From an uncultured Alphaproteobacteria bacterium (lineage in GTDB: Bacteria; Pseudomonadota; Alphaproteobacteria; HIMB59), in contig CACGPU010000012.1 of the NCBI GenBank assembly GCA_902575065.1, positions 1 to 32,433 of the forward strand: a stretch of DNA of 32,433 bases, in the 5' to 3' direction. Made by a program: the position numbers and the translations under genes. The notes beneath the pieces were generated by a model. That model ran no database searches. It was not told the origin of the DNA and saw only the letters and a list, made by a program, of their open reading frames with translations. Shown piece by piece: positions 23,967 through 32,334 of this stretch. The stretch's first letter is position 1, and every line of letters starts with the position of its first letter.

Positions 23967-24784
23967 TGTTTTTTTTAAAAAAAATCTTTCAAAAGAATTT
24001 AAATATAGATGAGATAGAGGATCTTTTGTTTGATAATGGTGTAGAACCAAAGTTTGCCGATTTAATAATTTCAAAAATAAAAGAAAATAAATCACAAGAA
24101 GAGGATATTAAAAAAGTTATTAAAAATGAACTGCTTACAAAATTTAAAGAAAAAAAATTTGGTGGTTTTTCTCCTCAAAATAAAAGCTTATATATTATTG
24201 CTGGAAATAACGGCTCGGGTAAAACAACATTCATAGGTAAATTTATAAATCTAATTCAAAAAAATGGCTTAAAGCCTGCTGTAATTGCAGCAGATACATT
24301 CAGGGCTGCCGCAATCGATCAACTTGAACATTTCACAAATCAATTTGAAGTGCCCATTCATAAAGGTAATAATATGGAAGATCCATCTGCTGTTATTTTT
24401 CAAGGTATTGATAATCTTAAAGAGAGTGATGTTATTATTGTTGATACATCTGGGAGACAACATAACAACAAAAACTTAATGGCTGAGCTGAAAAAAATCT
24501 CAGATATAGTTTCAAAAAAATCTGATAAATTTAATTTAATAAGGGCTTTTTTGACATTAGATGCTAATACTGGCCTTGCATCAAAACATATAATAGAAGG
24601 TTTTCAAGAATATATCACTTTAGATGGTATTATTTTAAATAAGGTAGATTCTAATGCCAAGTATGGAGCTCTTCTAACAATAATAAATGATTTTGATATA
24701 CCTGTAGTATTTGAAGGACATGGCGAAGGCATGAATGACTTAAGAGAGTTTCAATTTGAAGGATATTTAGATAGACTCTTATAA
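23966..24784 (+). CDS. ftsY: SRP receptor GTPase FtsY, minimal NG form
   Basis: Membrane-associated receptor for SRP-ribosome complexes. At 272 residues it holds only the NG domains: P-loop GNNGSGKTT at 80-88, DTFRAAAIDQL at 110-120, DTSGRQHNN at 160-168, LDANTG, LNKVDSNAKYG, and a final GHGEGMNDLREF. The acidic A domain found in E. coli FtsY is absent, and the start MFFLKKIFQK is a short basic, hydrophobic stretch that could form the membrane-targeting helix. The start overlaps the mtaB stop (TAATG). Its partner Ffh is encoded divergently 2 kb away. Confidence 0.95.
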   Translation: MFFLKKIFQKNLNIDEIEDLLFDNGVEPKFADLIISKIKENKSQEEDIKKVIKNELLTKFKEKKFGGFSPQNKSLYIIAGNNGSGKTTFIGKFINLIQKNGLKPAVIAADTFRAAAIDQLEHFTNQFEVPIHKGNNMEDPSAVIFQGIDNLKESDVIIVDTSGRQHNNKNLMAELKKISDIVSKKSDKFNLIRAFLTLDANTGLASKHIIEGFQEYITLDGIILNKVDSNAKYGALLTIINDFDIPVVFEGHGEGMNDLREFQFEGYLDRLL

Positions 24785-24785
24785 A

Positions 24786-25322
24786 ATGAAACAACTATTT
24801 GAATTTTTTCCCTTGATTGTTTTTTTCGCAGTCTATTATAAATCAGATAAAGATCTCTATTTAAGTATTGCTGCTGTAATAGTTGCAACATTTATTTCCC
24901 TTATAGCCATCTATTTCAAAGAAAGAAAAATTTCAACAATGATGTTAGTAAGTACAATTATCTTAGTTGTTTTTGGTGGTTTAAGTATTTTTCTAAAAAA
25001 TGAGATATTTTTTAAAATGAAACCAACAATTATAAATGCTCTTTTTGCTGCAGTTCTGATTGGAAGCACGTTAATTAATAAACCAGTTTTAAAGTTATTA
25101 TTAAACTCATCATTAAAATTAACTGATGAGGGTTGGGGATTAATGAATAAAATGTGGTCAAGCTTTTTTATTCTTTTAGCTATTTTAAATGAAATAGTTT
25201 GGCGGACTCAAACAACTGATGTTTGGGTAAATTTTAAAGTATTTGGAATAATGGGAATTACTATTGTATTTACAATAATTCAAATTCCATTGCTAAAAAA
25301 ACATTTTATTAATCAGCCTTAA
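24786..25322 (+). CDS. ispZ: inner-membrane septation protein, YciB/IspZ family
   Basis: Integral membrane protein thought to act in cell-envelope synthesis and septation. The 178-residue sequence starts with the family's LFEFFPLIVFFAVYY (4-18), followed by about five membrane helices. KPTIINALFAAVLIGSTLINKP (78-99, in two pieces) and the block LTDEGWGLMNKMW...NEIVWR are the strongest marks. It is the last gene of the dapF operon, one base after ftsY, and overlaps convergent pgk by 14 bp. Confidence 0.88.
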   Translation: MKQLFEFFPLIVFFAVYYKSDKDLYLSIAAVIVATFISLIAIYFKERKISTMMLVSTIILVVFGGLSIFLKNEIFFKMKPTIINALFAAVLIGSTLINKPVLKLLLNSSLKLTDEGWGLMNKMWSSFFILLAILNEIVWRTQTTDVWVNFKVFGIMGITIVFTIIQIPLLKKHFINQP

Positions 25323-26475
25323 GGGCTTGAATTCCGGGAAGATCTCTGTTCTCGAGCGCCTCAAGAAAAGCACCGCCAGCTGTTGAAACAAAATAAAAAT
25401 TTTCAAATTTTTCCTCAGCCATGTTGATTGCTAAAATTGTGTCTCCACCACCAATGACAACATCTGCTTGAGATTTTGCAAGGAGATGTGCTAAATTTAC
25501 TGATCCCTTTGAAAATTTATTGTCTTCAATCATTCCCATTGGTCCATTCCACAAAACGATATCACTGTTATCTATCAGTTTTTCTAAAACTGCGTGTGAA
25601 GAAACTGATATATCTAATATTTTAAAATCGTGACTTGTAGGAAGTTCATCTATAAATTTATTTTCATTTGAGTCAAGTATAACATCTGATGGAAGATGAA
25701 TTTTACAATTTGTTGATTTTGCAGAATTGTAAATCATTTCAATCATACTCTCAGTGCCCTCTTCAATTAAAGAATTGCTTACATTTATACTATTATATTT
25801 AAAGAAATTATTAGCCATTGCCCCTCCAATAAAAATATCTGAGCAAGAGGATGTTAAAGATAGAAGTGTTTTTATTTTAGTTGAAACTTTTGATCCGCCA
25901 ATAATCGCTAATTTTTTCTTTGAAGATTTTTTTATATTATCTACTGCTAAAATTTCTCTTTCAAAATTAAATCCAGGTGCAGACAATATGTTTTTAGCCA
26001 TTTGATTAACAGATGAGTGAATTCGGTGAGAAGCAGAAAAAGCCTCATTAACATATAAATCTAATTTATCTGTAATAGACTTGCTAAAATTTATATCATT
26101 TTTTATTTCTCCCTCAAAAAATCTTATATTCTCTAAAAGGCTTATAGTTGGCTTATCAACATCTATTTCATTAAGACCACTATCTAAAAAACTATCATAA
26201 CTAATAAAATTTAATTTTAACTCCAATATATCCTCAAACTGATCAATTAATTTTGAGAAAGAATACTTCTCATCAAAATTTTCTTTTGGTCTTCCAAAAT
26301 GTGAAATAAGAAAAATATTACATTGTTTATTTTTAATAAAATCGATCGTCTCCTTAGATCTATCTAATCTTGTTATGTCTGTAATTCTAAAATTTTTATC
26401 AATAGGAACGTTGAAATCGACTCTAATCCCTACATTCTGGATTTTTTCAAAATTCAAATTTTTAAGAGATTTCAT
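25309..26475 (-). CDS. pgk: phosphoglycerate kinase, divergent
   Basis: Transfers phosphate between 1,3-bisphosphoglycerate and ADP in glycolysis and gluconeogenesis. Motifs in order: RVDFNVP (18-24), ITDITRL (31-37), ISHFGRP (57-63), LLENIRFFEGE (113-123), VNEAFSASHRIHSSV (142-156), GGSKVSTK (193-200), then WNGPMGMIED and GGGDTI. Several normally strict positions differ: DAFG-AHR has become EAFSASHR, and STGGGAS has become STAGGAF. The length of 388 residues is normal. It stands alone rather than beside gap or fba. Confidence 0.95.
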   Translation of the reverse strand: MKSLKNLNFEKIQNVGIRVDFNVPIDKNFRITDITRLDRSKETIDFIKNKQCNIFLISHFGRPKENFDEKYSFSKLIDQFEDILELKLNFISYDSFLDSGLNEIDVDKPTISLLENIRFFEGEIKNDINFSKSITDKLDLYVNEAFSASHRIHSSVNQMAKNILSAPGFNFEREILAVDNIKKSSKKKLAIIGGSKVSTKIKTLLSLTSSCSDIFIGGAMANNFFKYNSINVSNSLIEEGTESMIEMIYNSAKSTNCKIHLPSDVILDSNENKFIDELPTSHDFKILDISVSSHAVLEKLIDNSDIVLWNGPMGMIEDNKFSKGSVNLAHLLAKSQADVVIGGGDTILAINMAEEKFENFYFVSTAGGAFLEALENRDLPGIQALKAD

Positions 26476-26517
26476 ATTTATTCACATTTTTTTAATCATT
26501 TTAGGCTAGATTACTAC

Positions 26518-26531
26518 TACTATATATAGTA
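26518..26531. repeat. palindrome in the pgk-gcrA divergent region
   Basis: TACTATATATAGTA is a perfect 14-bp palindrome in the 101-bp gap, 43 bp from the pgk start and 46 bp from the gcrA start. It could be an operator or overlapping promoter -10 elements, but is composed mostly of A and T. Confidence 0.35.
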
Positions 26532-26576
26532 TAAAACTAACCATATAAGGAACTAAATAGAGTAGGTATATAAAAA

Positions 26577-27047
26577 ATGTCTTGGAATAACCAGAAAGTA
26601 GAAGATCTTAAAAAACTTTGGAATGAAGGGGTTGCTACAAGCCAGATTGGTGTACAGCTTGGATTTACTAAAAATGCCGTTATTGGTAAGGCTTTTAGAT
26701 TGGGCCTAGAAAGACGTCAAAACTCCAGAAAAAAATCAACTCAAAATCAAAAATTTACTTCTGTCACCATGTATAGGGAAACTAGTAATTCATCTTCCCA
26801 AAATGCTGTAAGAAAAGAGCCTGTTCGAAGAAGAGAAAAATTTAGTTTTAAAAAAAGTATTGTTGGCACCGGTAACTTTAAATCCTGTCAATGGCCAATT
26901 GGCGATCCACTTGAAGAGGGATTTCACTATTGCGGTGGTCAAAATATTCCAACAAAACCATATTGTATTGAGCATTATAAAAAAGCTTATAATGTCGATG
27001 AGAAATATTTAGATAAACTTTTAGACTTTTTACACGAGAAAAATTAA
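26577..27047 (+). CDS. gcrA: cell-cycle regulator GcrA
   Basis: Alphaproteobacterial transcription factor that binds sigma-70 holoenzyme and GANTC sites methylated by CcrM, driving cell-cycle genes. The N-terminal helix-turn-helix MSWNNQKVEDLKKLWNEG (1-18) and FTKNAVIGKAFRLGL (30-44) is followed by a basic linker. The C-terminal sigma-binding part has CQWPIGDPLEEGFHYCG (104-120) and PYCIEHYKKAY (128-138), with Cys104, Cys119, Cys130 and His133 possibly binding metal. The length of 156 residues is typical. A monocistronic gene divergent from pgk. Confidence 0.95.
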   Translation: MSWNNQKVEDLKKLWNEGVATSQIGVQLGFTKNAVIGKAFRLGLERRQNSRKKSTQNQKFTSVTMYRETSNSSSQNAVRKEPVRRREKFSFKKSIVGTGNFKSCQWPIGDPLEEGFHYCGGQNIPTKPYCIEHYKKAYNVDEKYLDKLLDFLHEKN

Positions 27048-27058
27048 TATTAATTCTT

Positions 27059-27135
27059 TGGCGCGCTTGGCAGGAATCGAACCTGCGGCCCCCAGATTAG
27101 GAATCTGGTGCTCTATCCTACTGAGCTACAAGCGC
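27059..27135 (-). tRNA. tRNA-Arg (anticodon CCT)
   Basis: On the minus strand the acceptor GCGCTTG pairs perfectly with CAAGCGC, the discriminator is G and CCA is encoded (27061-27059). The anticodon stem CCAGA/TCTGG encloses TTCCTAA, giving anticodon CCT for the AGG codon. The T arm is GCAGG-TTCGATT-CCTGC. It lies between gcrA and recX. Confidence 0.95.
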
Positions 27136-27182
27136 CTTTATAAGTATACTTAGTAATAATAATTCATAAAATAATATAAACT

Positions 27183-27671
27183 ATGAAAAAAAAAGCTGAT
27201 GAATACTTATTCAATGAAGCAATTAAATATTTAGGAAAATATCCAGCCACTAAAAAAAAGATTTCGGAAATACTCGAAAAAAAACTAAGCAACAAAAAAA
27301 CTAATCAAAAGGTCATTTTTCCAGAAAATATCTCTAAACAAGAACTTATTGAGAATATTATTCAAAGATTAGATGAGTTGAAGATAATCAACGAGAGGCA
27401 CTTCATTGAAACAGTATTTCATTATTATGAGCAATCTTTATTTTCTATCAAAAAAATTAAAAATAAACTGTTTCAAAAAGGTTTTGAACAAAGCTTAATT
27501 GAGGAATATATCTCTAAAAAAGTATCTGAAAATCCAGATTTAGAGCTGGATATTTTAAAACGATTTATTTTAAGAAAAAAACTATCAAAGTTAGAAACTA
27601 CTGAGCTTAAAAAAAAGCTCTATCAGCAAAGCTTTTCAGAAAATTCAATATATAAAGTAATTAGAGATTAA
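27183..27671 (+). CDS. recX: RecA regulator RecX
   Basis: Small, helical, very basic protein that limits RecA filament growth in recombination and SOS. The 162 residues have RecX-like three-helix repeats: AIKYLGKYPATKKKISEILEKK, LDELKIINERHFIETVFHYY in the middle and IKNKLFQKGFEQSLIEEYI after it, which matches the L..kG....I pattern. No recA is nearby, as is common in this class. Its stop codon touches the rpmF stop on the other strand (27671/27672). Confidence 0.8.
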   Translation: MKKKADEYLFNEAIKYLGKYPATKKKISEILEKKLSNKKTNQKVIFPENISKQELIENIIQRLDELKIINERHFIETVFHYYEQSLFSIKKIKNKLFQKGFEQSLIEEYISKKVSENPDLELDILKRFILRKKLSKLETTELKKKLYQQSFSENSIYKVIRD

Positions 27672-27932
27672 TTATTTAGAAGCAGTGGCTTCAATAGTTT
27701 TTGAAGTTTCTTCTGTATTTACAGGCGCTTGACCCTCGGCTTCTTTATCTTTTTTTGATTTTTTAATTATTATTTGCTTACCTCTGTACATACCAGTACT
27801 GAGATCTATGTGATGAGGTCTTCTCAATTCACCTGATTTTTTGTCTTCTGCGAATAGTTGAGTGCCCGCACTATGATGAGAGCGCCTCATATTCCTTTTT
27901 GAAGGTGTGGTTTTTCTTTTTGGAACAGCCAT
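27672..27932 (-). CDS. rpmF: ribosomal protein bL32
   Basis: Large-subunit protein of 86 residues. The core [20 protein letters not shown] at the N-terminus and [20 protein letters not shown] define bL32. A polar tail of about 25 residues (from KKDKEAEGQ) extends past the usual end. The ATG at 27930-27932 is chosen because bL32 begins MAVPKRK; a longer frame from 27995 would add 21 unrelated residues. It is divergent from the FYDLN-type gene and convergent with recX. Confidence 0.95.
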   Translation of the reverse strand: MAVPKRKTTPSKRNMRRSHHSAGTQLFAEDKKSGELRRPHHIDLSTGMYRGKQIIIKKSKKDKEAEGQAPVNTEETSKTIEATASK

Positions 27933-27996
27933 AATAGAGCGATAACATATTAAAAATTTGTATAAATTACAATAATAATGTATAAAACTGCCCACA

Positions 27997-28320
27997 ATGC
28001 AACAAGAGCAAATCGATTTAGGTCACAAAAGAACATGCCCTCACTGCGGTGCAAAGTATTACGACTTTTACCAAGAAGAGCTGGATTGCCCACAATGTGG
28101 TAAGTCAATAGAAGCAATAAATATTACAAAGCCAAAAAGAGGAAGAAAAGCAGGAATAAGTGTTGCAACACCTACTAAGGTTGCCAAGGAAAACGATGAA
28201 TTAAAAGACCTAATTGAAGAAACAGATGAAACTGAAACACAGACTGAAGATGCCGATAACCTAGCAGAAGATATCAGCATTGATATCCCTACTGATAAAA
28301 ACGAAGAAGAAACTAATTAA
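27997..28320 (+). CDS. FYDLN-type zinc-ribbon protein (TIGR02300 family)
   Basis: Family of unknown function, common in Alphaproteobacteria. The N-terminal zinc ribbon has two CxxC pairs: Cys14/Cys17 in [11 protein letters not shown] and Cys31/Cys34 in LDCPQCG, joined by KYYDFYQEE, a variant of the family's FYDLN motif. A short basic patch (KPKRGRKAG, 45-53) leads to an acidic Glu/Asp/Thr-rich tail (about 63-107). The length of 107 residues is typical. It is divergent from rpmF, a frequent neighbour, and ends one base short of the convergent carD stop. Confidence 0.88.
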   Translation: MQQEQIDLGHKRTCPHCGAKYYDFYQEELDCPQCGKSIEAINITKPKRGRKAGISVATPTKVAKENDELKDLIEETDETETQTEDADNLAEDISIDIPTDKNEEETN

Positions 28321-28321
28321 T

Positions 28322-29029
28322 TTATCTTTTATTTAAAATTTCTAATATTTTTGATGATGCTTCTTCGAACTTTAAACTTGAAGATATTGCAAATTCTCTA
28401 GTATATCTCTCAAAAGCTACCTGAAACATCTGACGCTCACTATAAGACTGCTCAGTTTGATCGTCTTTTCGAAATAGGTCTCGAACGACCTCTGAAAGAA
28501 GTTTTATATCACCAGAGTTTATCTTTTGATCATACTCTTGAGCTCTTCTACTCCACATTGCCTTTTTAATTTTAGGCTTTTGCTTTAAAACAGAGAGTGT
28601 TCTGGTCATAGATGGTTTACTAGTAATGTTTCTTAAACCAATCATTTTTGCTTTGGCAAAGGGGACTCTAATTGTTAACTTGTCTTGAAAAAACTGAATT
28701 ACATACAGTTGTTCTTCAACTAAATCATATTGGAACTTTTCTATTGTAAGAATTCTTCCTACCCCGTGGGTAGGGTAAACAATATTCTCTCCTGCTTTAA
28801 ATTCTTGTGGGACTATTACTTTTTTAATCTTAGGAGCTTTTGGGGTAACAATTTTTTTAACTACTTTTTTTAATACCTTATTTGCTACTTTTTTCTTAGC
28901 TATTTTTTTTAGAGGTATTTTTTTCTTGGCAGATGGAATTTTTTTGGTTTCAACTTTTTTTTTAGTTTTAACTTTTGTAGTTTTTTTTGTTAATTTTTTT
29001 GTTGTAGTTTTTTTTTTAACTGGCATCAA
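28322..29029 (-). CDS. carD: CarD-family transcription regulator with histone-H1-like N-terminal tail
   Basis: Binds RNA polymerase beta subunit through a Tudor-like domain and stabilises open complexes. The CarD core begins near residue 76 ([18 protein letters not shown]) and runs to the helical C-terminus with [21 protein letters not shown]. Residues 1-75 are a Lys/Thr/Val tail with repeated KKK and KKI patterns and no acidic patch, like histone H1. The start codon overlaps the fdxA stop (ATGATG: 4 or 1 bp depending on which ATG is used). It is the last gene of the helicase-terB-fdxA-carD operon. Confidence 0.93.
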   Translation of the reverse strand: MMPVKKKTTTKKLTKKTTKVKTKKKVETKKIPSAKKKIPLKKIAKKKVANKVLKKVVKKIVTPKAPKIKKVIVPQEFKAGENIVYPTHGVGRILTIEKFQYDLVEEQLYVIQFFQDKLTIRVPFAKAKMIGLRNITSKPSMTRTLSVLKQKPKIKKAMWSRRAQEYDQKINSGDIKLLSEVVRDLFRKDDQTEQSYSERQMFQVAFERYTREFAISSSLKFEEASSKILEILNKR

Positions 29030-29358
29030 TCAGCTCCCTTTTCACTAAAATGGTTTTCAAATTTATTTTCTACTCCCTCCCACTGTTTTGCATCAGCAGG
29101 AGCATCTTTTTTTGTAGTTATATTAGGCCAAACTTGTGAATATTTTTCATTTACATCTAACCATTTTGTACCGTCGTCCAAGTCATCTGGGATGATCGCC
29201 TCAACTGGACATTCCGGTTCACATACTCCGCAGTCAATACATTCATCTGGGTTAATAACAACCATATTTTCACCTTCGTAAAAGCAATCCACAGGACATA
29301 CCTCGACACAATCCATGTATTTACACTTGATACACTTATCATTAACTAAGTAGGTCAT
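29026..29358 (-). CDS. fdxA: 7Fe ferredoxin FdxA
   Basis: Electron carrier with one [3Fe-4S] and one [4Fe-4S] cluster. Cysteines are at 9, 12, 17, 21, 25, 40, 43, 46 and 50, in [21 protein letters not shown] (9-29, in the usual spacing) and [12 protein letters not shown] (40-51). The C-terminal extension with [17 protein letters not shown] is typical of alphaproteobacterial FdxA. The length of 110 residues is standard. The start overlaps the TerB-like gene by 4 bp, and the end overlaps carD. Confidence 0.95.
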   Translation of the reverse strand: MTYLVNDKCIKCKYMDCVEVCPVDCFYEGENMVVINPDECIDCGVCEPECPVEAIIPDDLDDGTKWLDVNEKYSQVWPNITTKKDAPADAKQWEGVENKFENHFSEKGAD

Positions 29359-29792
29359 AGGCTGTCTTTTACTCTATTTCTAATCAATATAAAATCTTTA
29401 TCTTCTAGGCCAAGTAACGTTGATATTTTTCTAGCAGTAGAAACTTCAAGTTTATCCTCTTTGCCATCAACCATTAATACTTGCCAACAAATTAAAATTA
29501 CATCCATTCTCTGTTCATAAGTAAGCAATGTTTTAAGTCTGTATGAAAACTGAGATAAGTCAGTGTTGAAATGTTGTTGATTGGCTAATTTAATAAATTG
29601 CTCTTTATTATTCTGAATTGGTATCTTAAAGTAAAACTCTATTAACTCAGAGGCAAAATTAATCTCTTTTTCCGAAATTTCGTGATCTGCAATAATAATT
29701 TCGTAAATCAAGTTATATAAATCTGACTCAAAAGAATGATCATTATGTTTATCCTTCTTTTCATTAAAGGATTGGAAGAATTTATTTAACAT
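29355..29792 (-). CDS. TerB-like protein
   Basis: A 145-residue helical protein of the TerB/DjlA N-terminal type. Marks are [20 protein letters not shown] (25-44) and the repeat-like [23 protein letters not shown] (101-123, in two pieces), each with a D-x-x-x-x-x-E pattern typical of the acidic metal-binding face. Such proteins are associated with membranes and stress, but no precise role is known. It overlaps the helicase gene by 11 bp and fdxA by 4 bp. In many relatives this slot between helicase and fdxA holds an S4 RNA-binding protein instead. Confidence 0.75.
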   Translation of the reverse strand: MLNKFFQSFNEKKDKHNDHSFESDLYNLIYEIIIADHEISEKEINFASELIEFYFKIPIQNNKEQFIKLANQQHFNTDLSQFSYRLKTLLTYEQRMDVILICWQVLMVDGKEDKLEVSTARKISTLLGLEDKDFILIRNRVKDSL

Positions 29793-32334
29793 TTATATTT
29801 TTTAATTGGTCAAAAGGGTTATTAAATAATTTTTTTGATGAGAGTTTTTTTACTTTTTTTGATGATTTTTTCAATACTTTTTTGTTTTTGTTTTGTTTTA
29901 ACTCTAATGTCTTGTTAGCGTTAACTTTTTTAGAAATAACTAAATCATTTTCCGCTATCTCTTGAATATTAAAAGATCTACTTTTTAAAATACTAATTAA
30001 TTTATCTTTTTTTATGCCCAAAAGATTAGATAAATCCATAGGAAGTGAGAATGGGCCTCTATTTTCTCTTTTGAATAATTGTTTTTCAAATTCATTAAAA
30101 ATATCAAGCCTAATTAATAAGTCATTTTTAGAAATAAATCCTAAGAAAGTTAATAGTTCTTCATTTAACTTATTTTGGATATTAAGAGTTGCATTGCCAT
30201 CTTTTGGAATGTATTCATCAATATTTAAACATTCATTATTATACAAATTCCATAAATGAAACTTTAACTTCATGTATTCTGGTCTTATTAATTCAGAATT
30301 AAATACAACATTCTTTCCTAATCTAAAATTTAGTGAATGAATTTCTTTTCTTTGTGGTTCATCAATTAATTTAAATTCATCTAATATATTTACTTGGTAA
30401 AGATTGTATTGGCTTTCAATGATCTTAAAAATAAAACTTCTTTCCTCAGGTTTTGTATTAAATTTTTTTAGTTTGTCTGATAAATCCAGTTTTGAGAGAT
30501 AAGTATCTTCGAACCATTTTTGAATTTTATCCTGAATTTTTTTAATATGATCAGGTGATACTAGCAAGTCATCTAAGATTGGCTCAAAAATAGGATGAAT
30601 AACATCACTCCCTTTTTTAAATATTGCTACATTTGCATCCCCCCATTTAATATATAAATTCTGGAAATTTCCATTTTCATCTACTTTTGAGTCTATTATC
30701 AAGCTTTCATTCGGTGCTGCTATAAAATTATCAACGTTAAAAGACATATTTGGGAAGATTTGTTCTTTAATTATTTTGTGGTAATTATTATTTAAAATAT
30801 CTTTATATTTTTCATCAAAAAAGATTTTAAAACCTTTTATAACTCCTATTTTTTCATCTTTTATCTTAACATATCTATTATCAGTTAAAGATATATTTTT
30901 TTCACTAATATTTAAATTTTGTATCATCTCACTTTTATTTTTATCGACAAATTTTTGCATTAAGCTTAAATGTATCTCCTCAGATAGTTTGTTTTCAATA
31001 TTTTTAACATTTTCAACCCAAATAGAGTTACTTATCCATTGTTTCTGGTTAGTAATGTATAGCCAGGTTCTTGTTTCATTTAAGTTGTATATAAGGTCAT
31101 CAATGCTACCGTTGTAATTCTGTAAGTAAGAAATTTCTTTATCTAAAAATTTATCACTGAATACCCATTGATTTTTTATGAGTTCATTGAATATTTTTGT
31201 TAACAGTTCGACATGTTTTTCATCTGAAATATTTTGATAATCTGGTATTCGACAAACGTCCCACAATTGTTTTAAAGTTATAGGGTTATTAAATTTAAAA
31301 TTTTTTTTATTATCTTTTAGAAACCTAGATAAAAATTTTTGATCCTCAGCATCTTTTTTAAGAATTAATCGATGGTTATCAGGTTTCTTTTTTAGAGAGT
31401 TTACTAAATCATATTCTGACTTAAAAGATACAAGATGATTTCTCCAAAATATTTTTTTAACAGGTTCAAATTTATTTGCTTGAATATTTTCTATCGACTT
31501 TAGATTCGTAAACTTAGCTCCAAGAGTGCTTCCGAAATAACCAGATTTTGTATAGCGACCTGCTCTTCCTGCAATTTGACCAATTTCCATATCATTTAAA
31601 GGTCGAACATATTTTCCATCAAACTTTTCAAGACCAGAGAAATAGACTTGGTTAATATCTAGATTCAAGCCCATTCCTATAGCATCAGTGGCTACAATAT
31701 AATCGACTTCTCCATCCTCATATAATTTAACTTGGGAGTTTCTTGTTTTGGGACTTAGTGCACCAGCAACAAGTGCCACACCTCCTTTTAAGCTTCTTAT
31801 CTGTTCAGCTATTTCGTAAAGTCCTATTAAGTTAAAAGCAATAATTGCTGATCTGGGTTTTACATTTTGAATCTTTTTATGACCTATAAAATTTAATTCT
31901 GAAAACCTATTTTTAAAAATTATTTTTGCTTCAGGAATTAATTCTCTAATAATCTCTTCCATAGTAAGGGAGCCAAGGAAAATAGTTTTTTGTTCTCCAC
32001 GAGAATGTAAAAGTCTTTGAGTAAAAATATGTCCTCTTTCATAGTCAGAGGCTAATTGAATTTCATCTACGCAAACAAATTCAAAAAAATCATCTGGCAT
32101 TGATTCGACTGTACAAAAAAAATATTTTGCATTTGAAGGTATTATTTTTTCTTCTCCAGTTATTAATGCAATTTGATTTATTGGATAAAGTTTGCATGCT
32201 TTATCATAATTTTCTCTTGCTAAAAGCCTTAAAGGGAAACCAAAAACACCGTTTTTAAAGGAAAACATTTGTTCAAAAGCATAAAATGTTTTTCCAGTGT
32301 TAGTTGGGCCTAAAATTATTTCAATTTGATTCAT
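29782..32334 (-). CDS. SUV3-like superfamily 2 RNA helicase
   Basis: Alphaproteobacterial relative of the mitochondrial RNA helicase SUV3, which unwinds RNA for decay. Motifs: Walker A GPTNTGKT (9-16), FPLRLLARE (33-41), motif II DEIQ (90-93), the SAT-like GSLTME (121-126), motif V ATDAIGMGLNLDI (215-227), motif VI QIAGRAGR (253-260). The remaining 590 residues are family-specific helical domains ending in a lysine-rich tail (about 800-838). At 850 residues it is in the usual range of 800-1000. First gene of the operon with the TerB-like gene, fdxA and carD. Confidence 0.88.
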   Translation of the reverse strand: MNQIEIILGPTNTGKTFYAFEQMFSFKNGVFGFPLRLLARENYDKACKLYPINQIALITGEEKIIPSNAKYFFCTVESMPDDFFEFVCVDEIQLASDYERGHIFTQRLLHSRGEQKTIFLGSLTMEEIIRELIPEAKIIFKNRFSELNFIGHKKIQNVKPRSAIIAFNLIGLYEIAEQIRSLKGGVALVAGALSPKTRNSQVKLYEDGEVDYIVATDAIGMGLNLDINQVYFSGLEKFDGKYVRPLNDMEIGQIAGRAGRYTKSGYFGSTLGAKFTNLKSIENIQANKFEPVKKIFWRNHLVSFKSEYDLVNSLKKKPDNHRLILKKDAEDQKFLSRFLKDNKKNFKFNNPITLKQLWDVCRIPDYQNISDEKHVELLTKIFNELIKNQWVFSDKFLDKEISYLQNYNGSIDDLIYNLNETRTWLYITNQKQWISNSIWVENVKNIENKLSEEIHLSLMQKFVDKNKSEMIQNLNISEKNISLTDNRYVKIKDEKIGVIKGFKIFFDEKYKDILNNNYHKIIKEQIFPNMSFNVDNFIAAPNESLIIDSKVDENGNFQNLYIKWGDANVAIFKKGSDVIHPIFEPILDDLLVSPDHIKKIQDKIQKWFEDTYLSKLDLSDKLKKFNTKPEERSFIFKIIESQYNLYQVNILDEFKLIDEPQRKEIHSLNFRLGKNVVFNSELIRPEYMKLKFHLWNLYNNECLNIDEYIPKDGNATLNIQNKLNEELLTFLGFISKNDLLIRLDIFNEFEKQLFKRENRGPFSLPMDLSNLLGIKKDKLISILKSRSFNIQEIAENDLVISKKVNANKTLELKQNKNKKVLKKSSKKVKKLSSKKLFNNPFDQLKNINVK

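Noticed and set aside
27042-27055. AATTAATATTAATT palindrome near the 3' end of tRNA-Arg(CCT) as a terminator
   Set aside because: No G or C in the stem and it overlaps the end of gcrA; too weak to support.
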